Notes: generated by a model not told the origin, from the sequence alone. A stretch of DNA of 64,000 nt from Marinobacter psychrophilus (GCF_001043175.1 NZ_CP011494.1:2046001-2110000); one strand, 5' to 3'; positions 28,198 to 37,250 are shown, counted from the stretch's first letter. Program-made: numbers and translations.

Positions 28198-28227
28198 TGA
28201 AAACGGGCGGTCACTGCCGTTTTTTAA
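28198..28227. terminator. possible terminator after the isocitrate dehydrogenase gene
   Basis: AAAACGG ... CCGTTTTTT surrounds a short GC-rich hairpin, with A4 on one side and T6 on the other, so it could act in either orientation. It lies about 65 bases beyond the stop of the minus-strand gene. The stem is short and imperfect. Confidence 0.35.
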
Positions 28228-28290
28228 ATGACTATTCGATATGAGTCATAAGTTGCGTTCTTGGGTCAGGACGCATCTGTCGGCCGAACA

Positions 28291-30027
28291 CTACTTGAGC
28301 GCGCCTTCTACAGCATCCAGAAACCCTGTCATGTCCACCACCTGCTCTGAGTCCGGGTCGACGGTCTTGCCTTTGAGATCCGCGGTGACAATACCCCTGT
28401 CGACGGTGTCGGTAAGGGCTGCTTTGAGGTTCACCGCGTACATGACCAGAGGTTCGTTGCCTTCGCGCTCGCCCAGGTTTTCCAGGGCGTTAGCGAGCGC
28501 GAAAATCAGCGCGGAGGGGTTGAAGTGGGCGTCGCGGCCGTCACTCTCTAAATATTTCAGGTAAAGATCATGAGCTGTGCCGTGGGGCGCCTCAAAAAGC
28601 ATGGTGCCGGCCTTGCTCTCGATGATAGAGCTGGCAGTGGCCAGGCTGCCGCCGAGAGCGGCAGAGATGTCCGAGAAGATATCGCCGTCCAGATTCTGGG
28701 ACGGATAGAGCGCATTTCTCGGGGGATCGGTGATCATTTTCTTAAGCTGACTGGAGGGCCGCATGATCATGAAGGACGGCGGCGGTGTATGCTCCCGGGC
28801 CAGTTCCCGCCGCACTTCGGTGATAACGTTGCTGAACACTTCGTCGTATTCCATATACTCGCGCTTGAGACCGAAGTAGACCTCTTTGTTCTTGCGGGAA
28901 GCGTCACGAAACACCTGCGCCACCCAGTCTTTGATGGCTTCATGGTCATTGGACATGAACAGTATTGGGTCGCCGTTACCAACGCGGCGAGCGTGCTTCT
29001 CTTCGCCGTCTACGATCACCTTGAGGATGCCATCTTCCTGCGCCGGCATATTGAAGCTGCCGTACTGATCGCCACCGCCGGCAGTCATGCGAGAAATAGA
29101 CACATGGGCACTGCGGCTGGGAATACCGACCTCCCTCAGCTGATTGACCAGTTTGAGCAGCTTGCGCCCTGTCGTGTTGTCAGGCACGCCCCAGAGCGCG
29201 CGAGCTGGCGGATTAGAGACAATACGCGCGGCCTGGGCGTCGATGAGTTCGTATTGGTAGCTCAACCCCAGGTACTTGATTTTCTGGCGGTAGTCGCTTT
29301 GGTAGATGTCTTCAATCACCTCTCGCATGGCACCGTCGTAACCAGGGATAACGGTGTCTTTCAGGCCCAGATAGACATCCCGTTTTTCGTCAATGGCACG
29401 CTGAAAAAAGCGGTGAGCCCAGGCTTTGACGTCTTCGACATCGTTCGTGGCCAGCAGCCATGGGTCTCCCTTGCGAAGCTCACGGCGGTGCAGTTCCACA
29501 GGGTCGCCGCTGCTGCCGACAAACATCAGCTTGACCACGCCTGTGACCTGGGACAGCTGGTTGAAGCTGTCTTTGATGCCGCCGAACTCCATGGTGTCCA
29601 CTTCGATATCGCGACCGACCCAGTCCGGACGGCTGAACTTGAGGTTGCGAAACTGGATGTCTTCGCGGGTTATATTGCCGCTGATGCCCTTGCGAATGGC
29701 GCCGTTAGGAGATTTGGTGGCCAGTGGGTGAAGATTGTCAGGGTCCACATTTGGGTGTTTGCGAAGCAATTCTTCCAGTTGCTGACGGTTAACTGTCATG
29801 CCAGCGTTTTTTACCCCCACACCATGGCGTTTGAGGGCGTCAATGGCATCAGTCACCGCTTGGCCGTTGGTCAGCAAGCGGTGTTCCGCGGACAGGTCTA
29901 TTTCCTCAAGCTGGATAGTCAGGCGCGCGGTCACGAATTTCTTGAGAATGTGCTCGAAAGCAACTTGGGCCATTTCATCGCCATGAAGAATGACCAAAGT
30001 CGACGTTACATTAATCCTGCTGTCCAT
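28291..30027 (-). CDS. icd: Isocitrate dehydrogenase with internal duplication (putative pseudo-dimer)
   Basis: This 578-residue enzyme resembles eukaryote-type homodimeric isocitrate dehydrogenase (about 414 residues) but is some 165 residues longer. Residues 1-130 carry the N-terminal fold and the substrate motif KSPNGAIRKGISGNITRE (Ser106, Asn108, Arg112, Arg121). Residues ~133-290 and ~300-444 are two copies of the same segment; compare GDPWLLATNDVEDVKAWAHR with GDPILFMSNDHEAIKDWVAQ. Copy 1 keeps Lys223 and Asp263, which in dimers come from the partner subunit. Copy 2 keeps Arg313 and Tyr322 (GDQY). NLDGDIFSD then supplies Asp449 and Asp453. A single chain may thus complete one active site. 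HGTAHDLY has Asp where NADP enzymes have Arg, hinting at NAD use. Malate:quinone oxidoreductase, another TCA enzyme, is encoded 37 bases upstream. Confidence 0.82.
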   Translation of the reverse strand: MDSRINVTSTLVILHGDEMAQVAFEHILKKFVTARLTIQLEEIDLSAEHRLLTNGQAVTDAIDALKRHGVGVKNAGMTVNRQQLEELLRKHPNVDPDNLHPLATKSPNGAIRKGISGNITREDIQFRNLKFSRPDWVGRDIEVDTMEFGGIKDSFNQLSQVTGVVKLMFVGSSGDPVELHRRELRKGDPWLLATNDVEDVKAWAHRFFQRAIDEKRDVYLGLKDTVIPGYDGAMREVIEDIYQSDYRQKIKYLGLSYQYELIDAQAARIVSNPPARALWGVPDNTTGRKLLKLVNQLREVGIPSRSAHVSISRMTAGGGDQYGSFNMPAQEDGILKVIVDGEEKHARRVGNGDPILFMSNDHEAIKDWVAQVFRDASRKNKEVYFGLKREYMEYDEVFSNVITEVRRELAREHTPPPSFMIMRPSSQLKKMITDPPRNALYPSQNLDGDIFSDISAALGGSLATASSIIESKAGTMLFEAPHGTAHDLYLKYLESDGRDAHFNPSALIFALANALENLGEREGNEPLVMYAVNLKAALTDTVDRGIVTADLKGKTVDPDSEQVVDMTGFLDAVEGALK

Positions 30028-30064
30028 AGATTACTCTCCGCGATATTGGCAGTGTAGGTCGATT

Positions 30065-31528
30065 TTATTGCGCCTTGGGCTGAATTATTCCCAACAGTTG
30101 GTTAGCTGCATCGCGAACCTCCCGGTAACGATCAGGATGACTGATGAGTGTGTCCAGATCATCCTCGGGGAAAATTTCGCTCTTCTTTTTCCTGGCTTCC
30201 TCTTTTGCAAAGACAGACGGTATCAACTGTTCCAAACAGCGCAACATAACCTCAGGCGAAACCGACGCCCCGGGCGATGCTCCCAATAAAGTCCCGTAAG
30301 TTTTGTCTTTAGACACAAGGATTTCTGTGCCCATTTGCAGGTCGCCGTCTTTGATGATCTGCGCTCGCTGGCCAGCTTGAACCGGTTTCCAGTCAAACTT
30401 TTTACTCAAGCCCGGAGCAAAGCTGTCCAACTCCTCGAACATGGTTTTTTCGCCTTTGAAGGTCTCTGAAATCAGATATTTAACCAAGGGGAAATGCTCT
30501 AAAGCGACATTCAGCAAACCAGGGATGTCATGGGGGCGAATTGACCTGACGTAATCAACAAACCCTCGATCTCTCTCGAGGCGGGGCTTAAATGAGGCGA
30601 AAGGGCCAAACAATAAGTAATGTTTACCGTCAACTACCCGCAAATCCAGGTGCGGTACGGACATGGGAGGCGCGCCCACTTTCGCTTTGCCATAGGTTTT
30701 AGCCCGGTAATAACCGGCTTGCTCTTCACTAATCGGCGCCCGAAGAAAACGCCCGCCCACAGGGAAACCGGCAAAACGGTTTCGGAACGGCAAGTGGGTT
30801 TTTTTCAGGAGGGGAAATGCGCCCCCGCCGGCGCCTACAAAAAGCACATCGGCTTTGTGTTGAACAGGTTTTCCGTTGCATTCAGCCTTGATAACCCACC
30901 GCCCGGTTGGGCTCTTCTGCACACGCTTAACGTGGGTACCGTACTCAAACTTCACCCCCAGGTGTTGGGCTGCGTAAGCCGCCATTTGCTCCGTTAACGA
31001 ACCAAAATCAACGTCTGTACCCGTCTCAATGACGGTAGCCGCCATTTTTTCATGGCGTGGGCGCTCGTCCATGGTGTAAGGAATCCAGCTCTTAATTTCA
31101 TCGAAGTCCTCTGAGTAACGCATGTGCTCAAAGAAATGATGGGCCGACATTTCCTTGAACCGCAACCGCAGTTCCTCAATATCAGATTCGGAAACAATGG
31201 TGCAGTGTTTGGTTTGGTTGATAAACGTTTCCGGCTCTTTTATGGCTCCCTTTTCGACCAGATGAGCCCAGAACTGCTTCGCGACATTGAACTGGGCGTG
31301 GATCTTCAGCGCTTTTTCAACCGAAATGACCTCTTCATCGACTGGCGTGTAGTTGAGCTCGCAGTTCGCTTCATGCCCCGTGCCAGCGTTCCAGAATGGA
31401 GAGGAATTTCCCGCCCCGGCACTGTCTAGTCTCTCTAAGATGGTGATATTCAAATTCGGTGCAATCTCTTTCGCCAAGGTGGCAAAAGTGGTGCCCATAA
31501 TTCCTGCGCCTATGATCACTACGTTCAT
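30065..31528 (-). CDS. mqo: Malate:quinone oxidoreductase
   Basis: This 487-residue FAD enzyme oxidises malate to oxaloacetate and passes electrons to the quinone pool at the inner membrane. The N-terminal dinucleotide motif is MNVVIIGAGIMGTTFATLA, followed by LERLDSAGAGNSSPFWNAGTG, a typical Mqo segment (the family usually has S-rich NAGTGH). Other family stretches are LFVGAGGGAFPLL and FPVGGRFLRA. The length matches Mqo. It lies 37 bases before the isocitrate dehydrogenase gene in the same direction and may be cotranscribed with it. Confidence 0.92.
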   Translation of the reverse strand: MNVVIIGAGIMGTTFATLAKEIAPNLNITILERLDSAGAGNSSPFWNAGTGHEANCELNYTPVDEEVISVEKALKIHAQFNVAKQFWAHLVEKGAIKEPETFINQTKHCTIVSESDIEELRLRFKEMSAHHFFEHMRYSEDFDEIKSWIPYTMDERPRHEKMAATVIETGTDVDFGSLTEQMAAYAAQHLGVKFEYGTHVKRVQKSPTGRWVIKAECNGKPVQHKADVLFVGAGGGAFPLLKKTHLPFRNRFAGFPVGGRFLRAPISEEQAGYYRAKTYGKAKVGAPPMSVPHLDLRVVDGKHYLLFGPFASFKPRLERDRGFVDYVRSIRPHDIPGLLNVALEHFPLVKYLISETFKGEKTMFEELDSFAPGLSKKFDWKPVQAGQRAQIIKDGDLQMGTEILVSKDKTYGTLLGASPGASVSPEVMLRCLEQLIPSVFAKEEARKKKSEIFPEDDLDTLISHPDRYREVRDAANQLLGIIQPKAQ

Positions 31529-31597
31529 AAAGGTCTACTCACCAGCGTCAAATTTCAAAAGGACTCGCTAGAGTCTTGGTTCTGTATCAGCGTTAAC

Positions 31598-32330
31598 TCA
31601 GCTGGTTGCCAACAGAAAGGCGACGGACGCGCTTCCCGATGGCCGCATAAATGGCGTTGCACAATCCCGGCACAACCGACGGCAGGCTAGGCCCAGGCCT
31701 CGCCTTTTTTCTATCTTGCGCCCCCAGCACGCTTCTGCGGTGGCACGCTCAATCACCCGTCGCATCCGGCCGATATCGATAGGGTGCAGGTCCGGATCCT
31801 CACCGTAATTACAGCCATAACCAGCGGTCAGGTTGTGAATTTCCCAGGCCGGCCCAAGCAGGTCCAAGCAGGTCCAGAACATAATCACGATGGTCCTTGC
31901 CGGCTGCCACCGCCATTTCAGGGGCAAAGCTCTGAATTACCCAAGCATGAGGCAGATTGTACACCGATCGGAACCAGCCAATACGCACATGAGCCGTTGC
32001 ATGTGGATTTTCCAGCCGAATAGCAGGAATATCGAATGGCATGGTGTTAAAACTCATGCCCAGCTCGAATTCCCCTTTGTGTTTGGGATCCGGCATGAAA
32101 AGCGACGCAATGCTGGGCAAAAAGGTCCGCTGGCGCCAGCTGGTGGCCTTGCCCTCGGCGTCTAGTCACGCTTCCAGATGATCGACGGAAACCGCATGGA
32201 AGTAAGCGTGGTGGATATCATCCTCGCGGTGCCTTCGCGGGCTGCTCTTAAATGTTGAACCGAGGCCCGGGCATTGCGACCCTCCATAACGGCCCAAGTA
32301 TTGGATGCTACCACGGCAACTCCGCCCAGA
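31598..32330 (-). pseudogene. molybdenum hydroxylase large subunit (IorB-like), inactivated
   Basis: The minus strand matches the C-terminal half of isoquinoline 1-oxidoreductase/aldehyde oxidase large subunits: VASNTWAVMEGRNARA, HHAYFHAVSVDHLEA, NPHATAHVRIGWFRSVYN, DYVLDLLGPAW and YGEDPDLHPIDIGRMRRVIE. Two precise lesions are visible. A TGG codon has become TGA at 32166-32168. A 10-base tandem duplication (two copies of AAGCAGGTCC on the plus strand, 31856-31875) shifts the frame; deleting one copy restores continuity. The N-terminal half of the gene is missing, and further frame changes occur above 32190. The decay looks recent. Confidence 0.8.
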
Positions 32331-32562
32331 GGATTAAATGCTGCGGGCGTGCGATGACCACCTCAAACCAGTCCTCTGTATAGCCACCTTTGGCGGACCC
32401 ATGTGCTAAATTAAAAAAACGTTTATACTTTTCGTAAAGTTCGATTAATTCGAAGTAATAAAATAGCAACAATTGGCGAAAAAATAAGAGCGTACCGGCA
32501 TCAAAGTGATCTCGACTACCGTCACTTTGATGTAAAAAACTGAACAGCAGAGGCAGCACTGA

Positions 32563-33465
32563 ATGCCAAACGCAATAAATTATAAACACTTGAATTACTT
32601 TTGGACTGTGGCCCATGAAGGCAGTATCGCAAAAGCCAGTGAAAAACTTCACATAACACCACAAACAATCAGTGGCCAGCTGTCGTTGCTAGAAAAACGC
32701 ATGGGCAATGAATTGTTTGAGCGAGACGGTAGAGGCTTACGCTTAACCGAAACAGGCCGTTTAGTCCTGCGTTATGCAGATGAAATTTTTGAACTGGGTA
32801 AAGAATTAAACGATGTGTTGCGTGGTGTTCCAGCCATAGGCCCATCAGAATTTATTGTTAGCTCAGCAAGCGCTCTGCCTAAAGCTATTGTTTACAAAAT
32901 GATTGAACCAGCGCTTCGTATTGATCGGGATATCAACTTAACGAGTCTCGAAGGGCCGATCGAGTCTATTTTGGCCGACTTGGCCATTCATAAAGTAGAT
33001 CTGGTGTTGAGCGATAAACCTGTAACCGGCGCGCTAAATATCAAAGCCTACAATCACAAGCTAGGCGAAAGTGGACTGACATTTTTTGCATCTCCACTTC
33101 TGGCTAAAAAATATAAAAATAATTTTCCTTACTCACTTAATAATGCTCCGTTACTATTACCTACCAAACAAAATGAAATTCGCCAGTTATTTGACCATTG
33201 GCTTAGCGAAAAAAATATTTATCCTATTATCCGCGGTCAATTTGATGATAGTGCATTGATGAAGGCTTTTGGTCAGGCAGGCATGGGTATCTTTTTTATG
33301 CCGTCCATAATCGCAGATGATGTATGTAGAGCATTTAATGTCAAAGTTATTGGTGAGACCAATGAAGTTAAACAACAGTTTTATGCCATATCTGCTGAAC
33401 GAAAAGTGAGGCACCCCGCCGTTGCCGCAATTTGTGATGCTGCTAAATTGCTACTCCTAAAATAA
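32563..33465 (+). CDS. nhaR: NhaR-type LysR regulator
   Basis: This 300-residue LysR-family regulator closely follows NhaR: the DNA-binding helix region reads INYKHLNYFWTVAHEGSIAK and LHITPQTISGQLSLLEKRMG, then LFERDGRGLRLTETG. The effector domain has ILADLAIHKVDLVLSDKPV and GQFDDSALMKAFGQAG as in NhaR. In E. coli NhaR activates the Na+/H+ antiporter gene nhaA in response to Na+. Here the next genes in the same direction encode a P-type cation ATPase and an Mrp antiporter, so it probably activates them in response to Na+. The gene is AT-rich compared with upstream neighbours. Confidence 0.9.
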   Translation: MPNAINYKHLNYFWTVAHEGSIAKASEKLHITPQTISGQLSLLEKRMGNELFERDGRGLRLTETGRLVLRYADEIFELGKELNDVLRGVPAIGPSEFIVSSASALPKAIVYKMIEPALRIDRDINLTSLEGPIESILADLAIHKVDLVLSDKPVTGALNIKAYNHKLGESGLTFFASPLLAKKYKNNFPYSLNNAPLLLPTKQNEIRQLFDHWLSEKNIYPIIRGQFDDSALMKAFGQAGMGIFFMPSIIADDVCRAFNVKVIGETNEVKQQFYAISAERKVRHPAVAAICDAAKLLLLK

Positions 33466-33555
33466 CGATCGAAAACTCCGGTAATCCATCTAATCACCTT
33501 CTGTGTATACGTTTCATTTTCTAATAAGTTCTTTCATTGTAAGTGCAATACATCG

Positions 33556-33599
33556 AATATTACGAACAAAAAGTAATATTTATTCGATTTTTATATAAT
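33556..33599 (+). promoter_or_regulatory. candidate NhaR operator and promoter of the ATPase-mrp operon
   Basis: An inverted repeat AATATTAC (33556-33563) / GTAATATT (33573-33580) is followed by a consensus TATAAT at 33594-33599. No good -35 element exists; the right half of the repeat occupies its place. This is the arrangement expected of a LysR-type activator site, here probably NhaR. The start codon of the ATPase is 48 bases downstream. Confidence 0.5.
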
Positions 33600-33646
33600 C
33601 ATGGAATAATTTACCATTACTTCAGTCAGAAAAACTGGAGTACTTT

Positions 33647-36373
33647 ATGCACCAAGAAAAATCTTGGCACAGCCAATCTGCCGATTCGGCGGCGATAGAA
33701 CTCAAAACCGATATCAACGTCGGTTTGTCCAGCAATGAAGTCGACAATCGACAACAAAAATTTGGTTTAAATAAGCTCACTGAGCACAAAGGAGCAGGAC
33801 CGCTTAAACGCTTCCTAATGCAGTTTCATCAACCACTTGTTTATATCCTACTGGCGGCCGTTGCTGTCACGCTGGCGCTTCAGGCTTGGGTAGACTCCGC
33901 GGTTATTTTTGCGGTCGTTTTTCTCAATGCGATTATTGGTTTTGTGCAGGAGTCGAAAGCATTACAGGCTATAAGTGCCTTATCAGGTAGCTTAAAATCC
34001 ACGGCCACAGTTATTAGAAACGGTAAGCGCGATACCATCGACGCTGAAGGGCTCGTCCCTGGTGATCTGATTGTGCTGCAAGCAGGCGATAGAGTCTCAG
34101 CGGATGTGCGACTCACTAAAATCCGTGATCTGCAAATCGATGAATCCGCGCTAACGGGCGAATCGGTGCCAACAGAGAAAGCGACTGCGGAGCTGCCAGA
34201 TAAGAATCAACTGGGCGATCGTCACAATATGGCTTTCTCCTCAACACTGGTGACCTATGGCACCGGCATTGGGATCATTACTGGAACCGGTGATGACACT
34301 GAAATCGGCAAAATTTCAACGTTAATCGCCACCACAGAAACCCTGGATACGCCGTTAACAAAACGCATCAAACACTTTAGCCATCTATTGCTGTACGCCA
34401 TCGTTGCACTCGCTGTTTTGACGGTCTTTATCGGCTGGCTCCACGGCCAACCTCTATTGGAATCGTTTATGGCTGCTGTAGCGCTGGCGGTGGGCGCAAT
34501 CCCAGAGGGTCTTCCGGCAGCAGTAACCATCATGCTTGCCATTGGTGTTTCGCGTATGGCCAAACGTCAGGCCGTGATTCGTAATCTGCCGGCAGTAGAA
34601 ACGCTGGGCAGCACGACCGTCGTTTGTTCTGACAAAACGGGTACCCTCACAAAGAATGAAATGACCGTTGAAGAACTGTGGAGCGGGGGTCAACGCTTTA
34701 AAGTCACTGGCAATGGTTACGATCCTCAGGGAGAGATTCATTTTAACGACAACGCCGTCGATGTAGCGTCCCATGTGGCCGTGTTAGCTATATTGGAAGC
34801 AGGATTACTTTGCAATAACGCAGACTTACACGAGCCTGTTGGCGATCAAAAGCAATGGCGCATTACCGGCGACCCTACCGAGGCTGCCTTGCTGGTAGCC
34901 GCAAGAAAGGCAAAACTCGACACTCAATCGGTTGTCGCTGAGCGATTAGACAGCATTCCGTTCCAATCAGAATATCAATATATGGCAACGCTGCATCAGC
35001 GATCGGATGAACGCTGTATCTATCTGAAAGGATCCATAGAAAGTGTATTACCCAAGTGCACCTTTATGCTGGGTGAACGCGGAGAACAACAACCAGTCGA
35101 TGCTGATGTTGTCAAAATGCACGTTGAAGAAATGGCGGGACGTGGACTCCGTGTTCTGGCCTTTGCTCGTAAATTAGTCGACAGCACACTTGATACCATT
35201 AACCACGAGCATGTCGCCGACGGGCTTGAGTTTTTAGGGTTACAGGCGATGATAGACCCCCCTCGCCCAGAGGCCATCCTTGCAGTAGCAGCTTGTTATC
35301 AGGCTGGCATTGACGTGAAGATGATCACCGGGGACCACGCGCTAACGGCAACCAGCATTGCGCGGCAGTTAGGCATTCTTACTGACAGCGACACTAATGG
35401 TGCCATTACCGGTTACGATCTCGCGCAACGCCCGGAGAGTGAATTTGCCGAGCTAGCCAACAACAACAAAGTCTTTGCACGAGTTACTCCCGATAACAAA
35501 TTACAACTGGTAAAGGCGCTTCAGCGGCTGGGCCATGTCGTTGCAATGACGGGTGACGGTGTAAACGACGCTCCCGCCTTGCGCCGCGCTGATATAGGCG
35601 TCGCCATGGCTCTCAATGGTACTGCTGTCGCTCGCGACGCCGCAGACATGATGCTCATTGACGACAACTTTGCGACCGTTGTAGCGGCGGTGGAAGAAGG
35701 GCGCGGTGTGTTTGGTAACTTGAAAAAGTTTATCGTGTGGACATTGCCCACTAATGGCGGCGAGGGCCTGGTTATTTTATTAGCCGTTGTTCTCGGTGTA
35801 TCGCTACCATTACTACCGGTGCATATTCTTTGGGTGAACATGACAACCGCTATTTTTCTCGGGCTGATGTTGGCGTTCGAGCCAAAAGAGGCTGATATCA
35901 TGCAGCGCCCACCGAACAAACCCGATGCACCTATCTTAGATTCAGTCCTGTTGTGGCGTATTCTTTTAGTGTCCACCTTGTTGTGTGTCACGGCATTCGG
36001 TCTATACAAGCTTGAGCTTTCATGGGGCGCAAGTGAAGCCGAGGCACGAACGGTAGCAGTAGCAATGTTTGTGGTTGGTGAGGCCTTTTACCTGCTGAAC
36101 TGCCGCTCACTTGAACGCTCGGTATTCTCTGTCGGCTTATTCAGCAACATCTGGATCTGGGTTGGCATCACAGTCATGGCTGTACTACAACTCCTGTTCA
36201 CCTACTTGCCCATTATGAATGTCTGGTTTGATACAGCGCCCATAAGCGCTGAGGCTTGGCTAAGAGTGTTTGCGTGTGGCTTGCTGATATCAATGATTGT
36301 TGGTCTTGAGAAACGCTGGCGGTATCAGAGTAAAGCACAGCAACTTCGGAAAACACCGCTGGCGGGAGAATAA
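33647..36373 (+). CDS. P-type cation-transporting ATPase (type II)
   Basis: This 908-residue pump has an N-terminal cation-ATPase domain, TGES loop (ALTGESVPTEKA), phosphorylation site SDKTGTLT with Asp329, nucleotide-domain motifs, MITGDH and GDGVNDAPALRRADIGVAM. The helix-4 motif AIPEGLPAAVT and the helix-5 NGGEG match SERCA-like pumps. In helix 6, ILWVNMTTAIF has Asn731 and Thr734, but Ala735 replaces the Asp that coordinates Ca2+ in SERCA, so calcium transport is doubtful and Na+ or K+ is more likely. GGAG precedes the ATG. It is first in the operon, 2 bases before mrpE, and could pump Na+ alongside the antiporter. Confidence 0.88.
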   Translation: MHQEKSWHSQSADSAAIELKTDINVGLSSNEVDNRQQKFGLNKLTEHKGAGPLKRFLMQFHQPLVYILLAAVAVTLALQAWVDSAVIFAVVFLNAIIGFVQESKALQAISALSGSLKSTATVIRNGKRDTIDAEGLVPGDLIVLQAGDRVSADVRLTKIRDLQIDESALTGESVPTEKATAELPDKNQLGDRHNMAFSSTLVTYGTGIGIITGTGDDTEIGKISTLIATTETLDTPLTKRIKHFSHLLLYAIVALAVLTVFIGWLHGQPLLESFMAAVALAVGAIPEGLPAAVTIMLAIGVSRMAKRQAVIRNLPAVETLGSTTVVCSDKTGTLTKNEMTVEELWSGGQRFKVTGNGYDPQGEIHFNDNAVDVASHVAVLAILEAGLLCNNADLHEPVGDQKQWRITGDPTEAALLVAARKAKLDTQSVVAERLDSIPFQSEYQYMATLHQRSDERCIYLKGSIESVLPKCTFMLGERGEQQPVDADVVKMHVEEMAGRGLRVLAFARKLVDSTLDTINHEHVADGLEFLGLQAMIDPPRPEAILAVAACYQAGIDVKMITGDHALTATSIARQLGILTDSDTNGAITGYDLAQRPESEFAELANNNKVFARVTPDNKLQLVKALQRLGHVVAMTGDGVNDAPALRRADIGVAMALNGTAVARDAADMMLIDDNFATVVAAVEEGRGVFGNLKKFIVWTLPTNGGEGLVILLAVVLGVSLPLLPVHILWVNMTTAIFLGLMLAFEPKEADIMQRPPNKPDAPILDSVLLWRILLVSTLLCVTAFGLYKLELSWGASEAEARTVAVAMFVVGEAFYLLNCRSLERSVFSVGLFSNIWIWVGITVMAVLQLLFTYLPIMNVWFDTAPISAEAWLRVFACGLLISMIVGLEKRWRYQSKAQQLRKTPLAGE

Positions 36374-36375
36374 GT

Positions 36376-36996
36376 ATGGCAACTCCCAAGGACAAAGACA
36401 CTGCGCAAACTCACAGACCCACGAGGGATGAGACAAAGAGTTGGAGTTTTATCACAAGCTTAAAACCTCTGCTCTTTTTTGCGGCTCTGTGGTGGCTGCT
36501 GACCGAAGGTGACGTATATTCCTGGGTGATTGGGATTATTGTCGTCCCTTTTGCGGCCTGGCTTAGCATGATTTTGTTTAAGGACATTGGTTTTCGAAAA
36601 AATCGCCCGGCGCACTCCGTCAGCCAAATGCAGCGAATTTATGTACTGCGACTCTTTTATTTTTTACCCTTCTTTTTACTAAAATCAATACTTGGCGGCT
36701 GGCAAACTGCAAAGTTAGCTATTCGCCCAAGCATGCCGGTAAATCCCGGATTTTTTCGATACAACTTAAGGTTGCAAGGTAGCTCTGCACGCCTGTTTTT
36801 TATGCATCTTGTCAGTTTATTACCAGGCACCGTCAGCACCAAACTGCAAGACGATCAACTCTTAATACACGCCTTAGATATGACATCGCAGAATAACAAC
36901 GATATAACCCAGTGCGAACAACAAGTTGCCAAGCTATTTAGTGGTGAATCGATTCAGTTGTCCACTCATGCCAATAAATCGGGAGATCTACAATGA
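36376..36996 (+). CDS. mrpE: Mrp antiporter subunit E
   Basis: This 206-residue protein matches MnhE/MrpE, a small membrane subunit of the multisubunit Na+/H+ antiporter. Hydrophobic helices lie around residues 31-80, followed by RLFYFLPFFLLKSILGGWQTAKLA, shown here in part as LKSILGGWQTAKLAIRP, and FMHLVSLLPGTVSTKLQDD, which are family hallmarks. It is longer than MrpE of Bacillus (about 160 residues) at both ends. It follows the P-type ATPase by 2 bases and overlaps mrpF by 4 bases. Confidence 0.88.
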   Translation: MATPKDKDTAQTHRPTRDETKSWSFITSLKPLLFFAALWWLLTEGDVYSWVIGIIVVPFAAWLSMILFKDIGFRKNRPAHSVSQMQRIYVLRLFYFLPFFLLKSILGGWQTAKLAIRPSMPVNPGFFRYNLRLQGSSARLFFMHLVSLLPGTVSTKLQDDQLLIHALDMTSQNNNDITQCEQQVAKLFSGESIQLSTHANKSGDLQ

Positions 36997-37250
36997 TCGA
37001 GTATCTATCTGTCATCGTGGGCTTGTTAGTGTTGGCGCTTTTGGTGGGTTTGGGGCGAATACTGTTGGGTCCGAGCTCAGCCGACAGAATGCTTACCTCA
37101 CAATTATTTAGCACGGCAGGTGTATCCATACTCATTTTATTGGCCATCATTCAAAATCAATCTGCGCTGATCAATGTTGCTTTTGTGTTGGCGCTGCTAG
37201 CACCACTGACGTTAATTACCTTTGTTCGCTTGAGGAAAAGGTCCTTATGA
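36993..37250 (+). CDS. mrpF: Mrp antiporter subunit F
   Basis: This 85-residue protein has three membrane helices and the MnhF/MrpF features LGRILLGPSSADRMLTSQLF and VAFVLALLAPLTLITFVRL. Its start overlaps mrpE and its end overlaps mrpG (ATGA-type junctions), so the genes are translationally coupled. It is a small structural subunit of the antiporter. Confidence 0.88.
   Translation: MIEYLSVIVGLLVLALLVGLGRILLGPSSADRMLTSQLFSTAGVSILILLAIIQNQSALINVAFVLALLAPLTLITFVRLRKRSL

Noticed and set aside
28570..30057. 495-codon open frame on the plus strand
   Set aside because: It lies antisense to the isocitrate dehydrogenase gene, whose motifs are clear; the antisense frame has no family features and is a by-product of GC-rich codon use.
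32308..32664. 118-codon minus-strand frame across the nhaR start
   Set aside because: It overlaps the N-terminus of nhaR and the pseudogene border and has no recognisable features.
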